Positions 61,668-64,000 of a stretch of 64,000 nt of DNA are shown here, piece after piece. The notes under the pieces were generated by a model. The model was not told the origin of the DNA and ran no database searches. It saw only the letters and a program-made list of their open reading frames with translations. Every line of letters starts with the position of its first letter. Positions within the stretch are counted from its first letter, which is position 1. Origin of the DNA: Takifugu bimaculatus (taxonomy: Eukaryota; Chordata; Actinopteri; Tetraodontiformes; Tetraodontidae). Position numbers and translations under genes: made by a program. The DNA lies in NCBI GenBank assembly GCA_004026145.2, contig CP034975.1:23861861-23925860 (forward strand). The letters are read 5' to 3'.

Positions 61668-62610
61668 ATACGTGGTGGTAGAGGACCCGAATGCAGGCCA
61701 GGACACAGTGGTGGAGTAGTCAACAGCTTTATTTACAGGGAAGGGGAGCACACACTGACCACAGGAAACAGTCCTCCTGGACCGCAGGGGGATCGGGAGG
61801 CAGCGTCCGCCCGTCACGGGTCCATCGGCGAGTCCCCAACCAGACGCAGTCCCCCTGGATTGCGGGGAACTCGGAACACCGGTGAGTCCTCAACCCGCAG
61901 CAGTCCCCCAGGACCGGCGAGGACTCGGGACGCTCACCACACAAACGTGCCCCGAGACACTGAAGGCAGAGGCAGTTCTCCTAGGCTGCAAGGGGAGCAG
62001 GAGTGGTCCTCCAGGAGACCAGGAACAGGAACAGGAGCGGCCCTCCAGGAAAACCGGAAGCTTCTGGGACAGGAGCGGTCCTCCAGGGCAACAGGAACAG
62101 GAGCGGTCCTCCAGGGCAACAGGAACAGGAGCGGCCCTCCAGGGCAACAGGAACAGGAGCGGCCCTCCAGGGCAACAGGAACAGGAACAGGAGCGGTCCT
62201 CCAGGGCAACAGGAACACAGGAAGAGGAACAAGAGCGGTCCTCCAGGGCAACAGGAACACAGGAACAGGAGCGGCCCTCCAGGGAAACTGGAAGCTTGGG
62301 AACAGGAGCGACCCTCCAGGAGACGCAGAGCACCAACACAGGACAGGGGAAGCGACCAAACAGCTTCACCATGAATAGACACCCTACCAACACCAAGGAA
62401 CCCGAACAAACACCCACACTAGACAAACAAACACACACTCAGGAAAGTGAACAGACACCCCGGCACCAACAGGCAGGCACAACCTGCTTAAATAGGCAGC
62501 AAGATGTAAATTTCCTACAGGTGTGCCTGCCTGCAGTGCCAGCTGCACCCAATTGTGCTCAACACCACCCCCTGCAGGCCAAAGACAGACACAATCCCAA
62601 CAATTTAAAT
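61668..62610. mobile_element. probable dispersed teleost repeat carrying a VNTR
   Basis: Begins near GGTAGAGGACCCGAATGCAGG ... CAGCTTTATTTACAGGG and ends near TGCACCCAATTGTGCTCAACACC. Sequences starting with GACCCAAATGCAG followed by TTTATT are common in fish genomes as non-autonomous repeats with internal tandem units. All three plus frames and the minus frames are partly open through it, so long frames here are not evidence of genes. The family was not confirmed. Confidence 0.5.
61990..62330. repeat. 28-bp VNTR
   Basis: Tandem unit GAGCGGTCCTCCAGGGCAAC plus AGGAACAG, about ten copies, with variants GCGGCC, extra AGGAACA and two longer units containing GGAAGCTT. Confidence 0.93.
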
Positions 62611-62869
62611 GCTATTTTGTAGATGTAGATTTCTAACGTGAGTAAGATGTTCTTTTCTGCTTCCCTTGTGCACATTAGCTTCTCAAGCTTCTCTTCTCAA
62701 CTCTTCTCACCTTTGCTGTCAGGCGATTCCTTTTCGATGTGTCTCTCCTAGGTAACCGTTACTATAGTAACATGCTATGGCACAAAGAGACACCTGACTG
62801 TAAACATGTAGAATGCCACATGTGACCAACAATGGGAAATTGAGATGCTGATTCTTGATATGATGCTTT

Positions 62870-63250
62870 TAAGTGGACCCAAAATGCAGAGAGGAATAAT
62901 GTTTAAAAACAGTTTATTCCTAGGACCTGGAAATGAGAAGCGAGTCATTCACCAGGGAGGGAGAGCTCAGGAAATCAACTAAAAGAATCGCCGTGGAAAC
63001 AGAACTCAAAAAAGTGCAGAATGCTTTTCATTCAAAGGGAGGAGACGTAGTCACCTCCTGGAGCTGTTCTCCAAAACAACTCACAATCGACAATTACCAC
63101 CCGGTGATCAGGTGGCTGCAGCTTAGGAAGGTGGAGTGATGGATCAAGTTTTGCAGGTGTTTGGTGGGTCGGCCGCGCCTCTGGGGAGAAGCAGAGGACA
63201 CCAGCAAAGCACAAACCCAACAAACTAAAGAACGACCGAACCACAACAAA
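62870..63250. repeat. second probable dispersed repeat of the GACCCAAAATGCAG type
   Basis: GTGGACCCAAAATGCAGAGAGG followed by ACAGTTTATTCCTAGG resembles the left end of the element at 61668. The rest is diverged and ends near CCAACAAACTAAAGAACGACC. Confidence 0.4.
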
Positions 63251-64000
63251 ATGTTCTTTGAGGGTAACACTTGACATTGGACTGGGTGTGTGCGATGGGG
63301 AGGTTTACAACAGTGAACATGTAAAACACATGAACTGGTTCACTAGGATACACACCTGATACTGTTCTTCTCAGAGATGCCTTCTGACAGTAACGGTTTG
63401 CAGATCCCAGGTCAGCACATCCGGTGCATCATCCTTTATTCAATGAGCTCTTTGGCTGGTCCTGAGCTGAAGTTCGTTTTTCTGCTTGTCCTGTACGTCA
63501 CTGTCAACACATGCGTTCTACATTCTGGCTGTCATTGTTAAGACTGCTCATTTCAGACATTCCCTGTTGTCCTCAGCTCATCCCAGGTTCATTTATCCAG
63601 AACAACAGCAGCCCAGCTGGTTTCTCAGCCTCTTTATTATAACTCAAATCAATATGACAATGTGAGACAGTAACTATGTTATTACAGACGTTGCTATTCT
63701 CACCCTCCAGCAATGCTCCCTTTTACCTTTACCATCATTTTATAAGCCCCCATCAGCCATCAGCTTCAGCCTCCAGCAGTGCCGCTCTTCCTACCGCTGC
63801 CAATTGAGGTCAATGTCGTTATTTGTTTTCTTTCAAAACATGTTTTAGTTTGGTCAAGTTATTTTTGTACATTACGTGGCTCAAGCTCACTCTTGTATCT
63901 GCAAAAAAGGTTCCTTCAGTTCTGATCCCAGGCTGATTTAGCTGCATCTAGAAGTTTGACCTCCTTCCATATGAAAGGCCTTCAGACAGATGTGAGGGAC
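63251..64000. other. no gene recognised at the right edge
   Basis: Unique-looking sequence with no splice-supported frame, repeat or RNA gene that I can identify. Confidence 0.5.

Noticed and set aside
61632..62622. Two overlapping frames of about 247 codons as genes
   Set aside because: They cover the 28-bp VNTR and low-complexity sequence, with alternative frames equally open and no recognisable domain.
1..64000. CRISPR arrays, bacterial operons, ribosomal RNA or tRNA genes
   Set aside because: None seen: the sequence is vertebrate, repeats lack spacers, and no tRNA-like A/B box pair with cloverleaf was convincing by eye.

Overview
The window reads as nuclear DNA of a percomorph-type teleost fish. 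It has interrupted genes with GT/AG introns, vertebrate-specific immune receptors, abundant CA/GT and ATCC microsatellites and small relic transposons. The gene families are all vertebrate; I cannot name the species from sequence alone.

Layout. (1) 0-11 kb, minus strand: cfap91 (MAATS1, a radial-spoke/axonemal protein) is present twice in tandem. The copy at 5029-10895 splices into a complete 741-residue frame in 17 exons. The copy at 493-4183 is truncated at its 5' end and broken, although its 3' half is almost identical to the intact copy. (2) 13.4-18.7 kb, plus strand: two CD200-receptor genes form a pair. The first has a long tail with the CD200R Dok-binding tyrosine block (inhibitory type). 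The second has an arginine in the membrane segment and almost no tail (activating type), and its two-Ig ectodomain is a recent copy of the first gene's. A broken V exon carrying telomere-like repeats lies between exons of the first gene. (3) 19.8-20.0 kb, minus: a cytoplasmic tail with an ITIM-like motif, perhaps BTLA-like. (4) 23.7-28.9 kb, minus: a CD200-like ligand gene with two V-type exons instead of one. Receptors and candidate ligand therefore sit within about 15 kb of each other.

(5) 30-33.7 kb, plus: gpr89 (Golgi pH regulator, 455 residues, 14 exons). (6) 34.4-37.2 kb, minus: pdzk1 (NHERF3, four PDZ domains, 512 residues), convergent with gpr89. (7) 41.7-51.9 kb, plus: a CCK-B/gastrin receptor gene, five exons, 445 residues. 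(8) 52-64 kb: no convincing gene; a TA-flanked 652-bp inverted-repeat element, long CA/GT tracts, a 28-bp VNTR and other dispersed repeats.

The most interesting part is 13-29 kb: a CD200/CD200R neighbourhood with signs of recent ectodomain exchange between an inhibitory and an activating receptor, loss of a conserved V-domain cysteine, an exon interrupted by (TTAGGG)n and a two-V ligand. Exon borders were chosen by eye from splice signals, phase and family knowledge; no alignment or database search was run.
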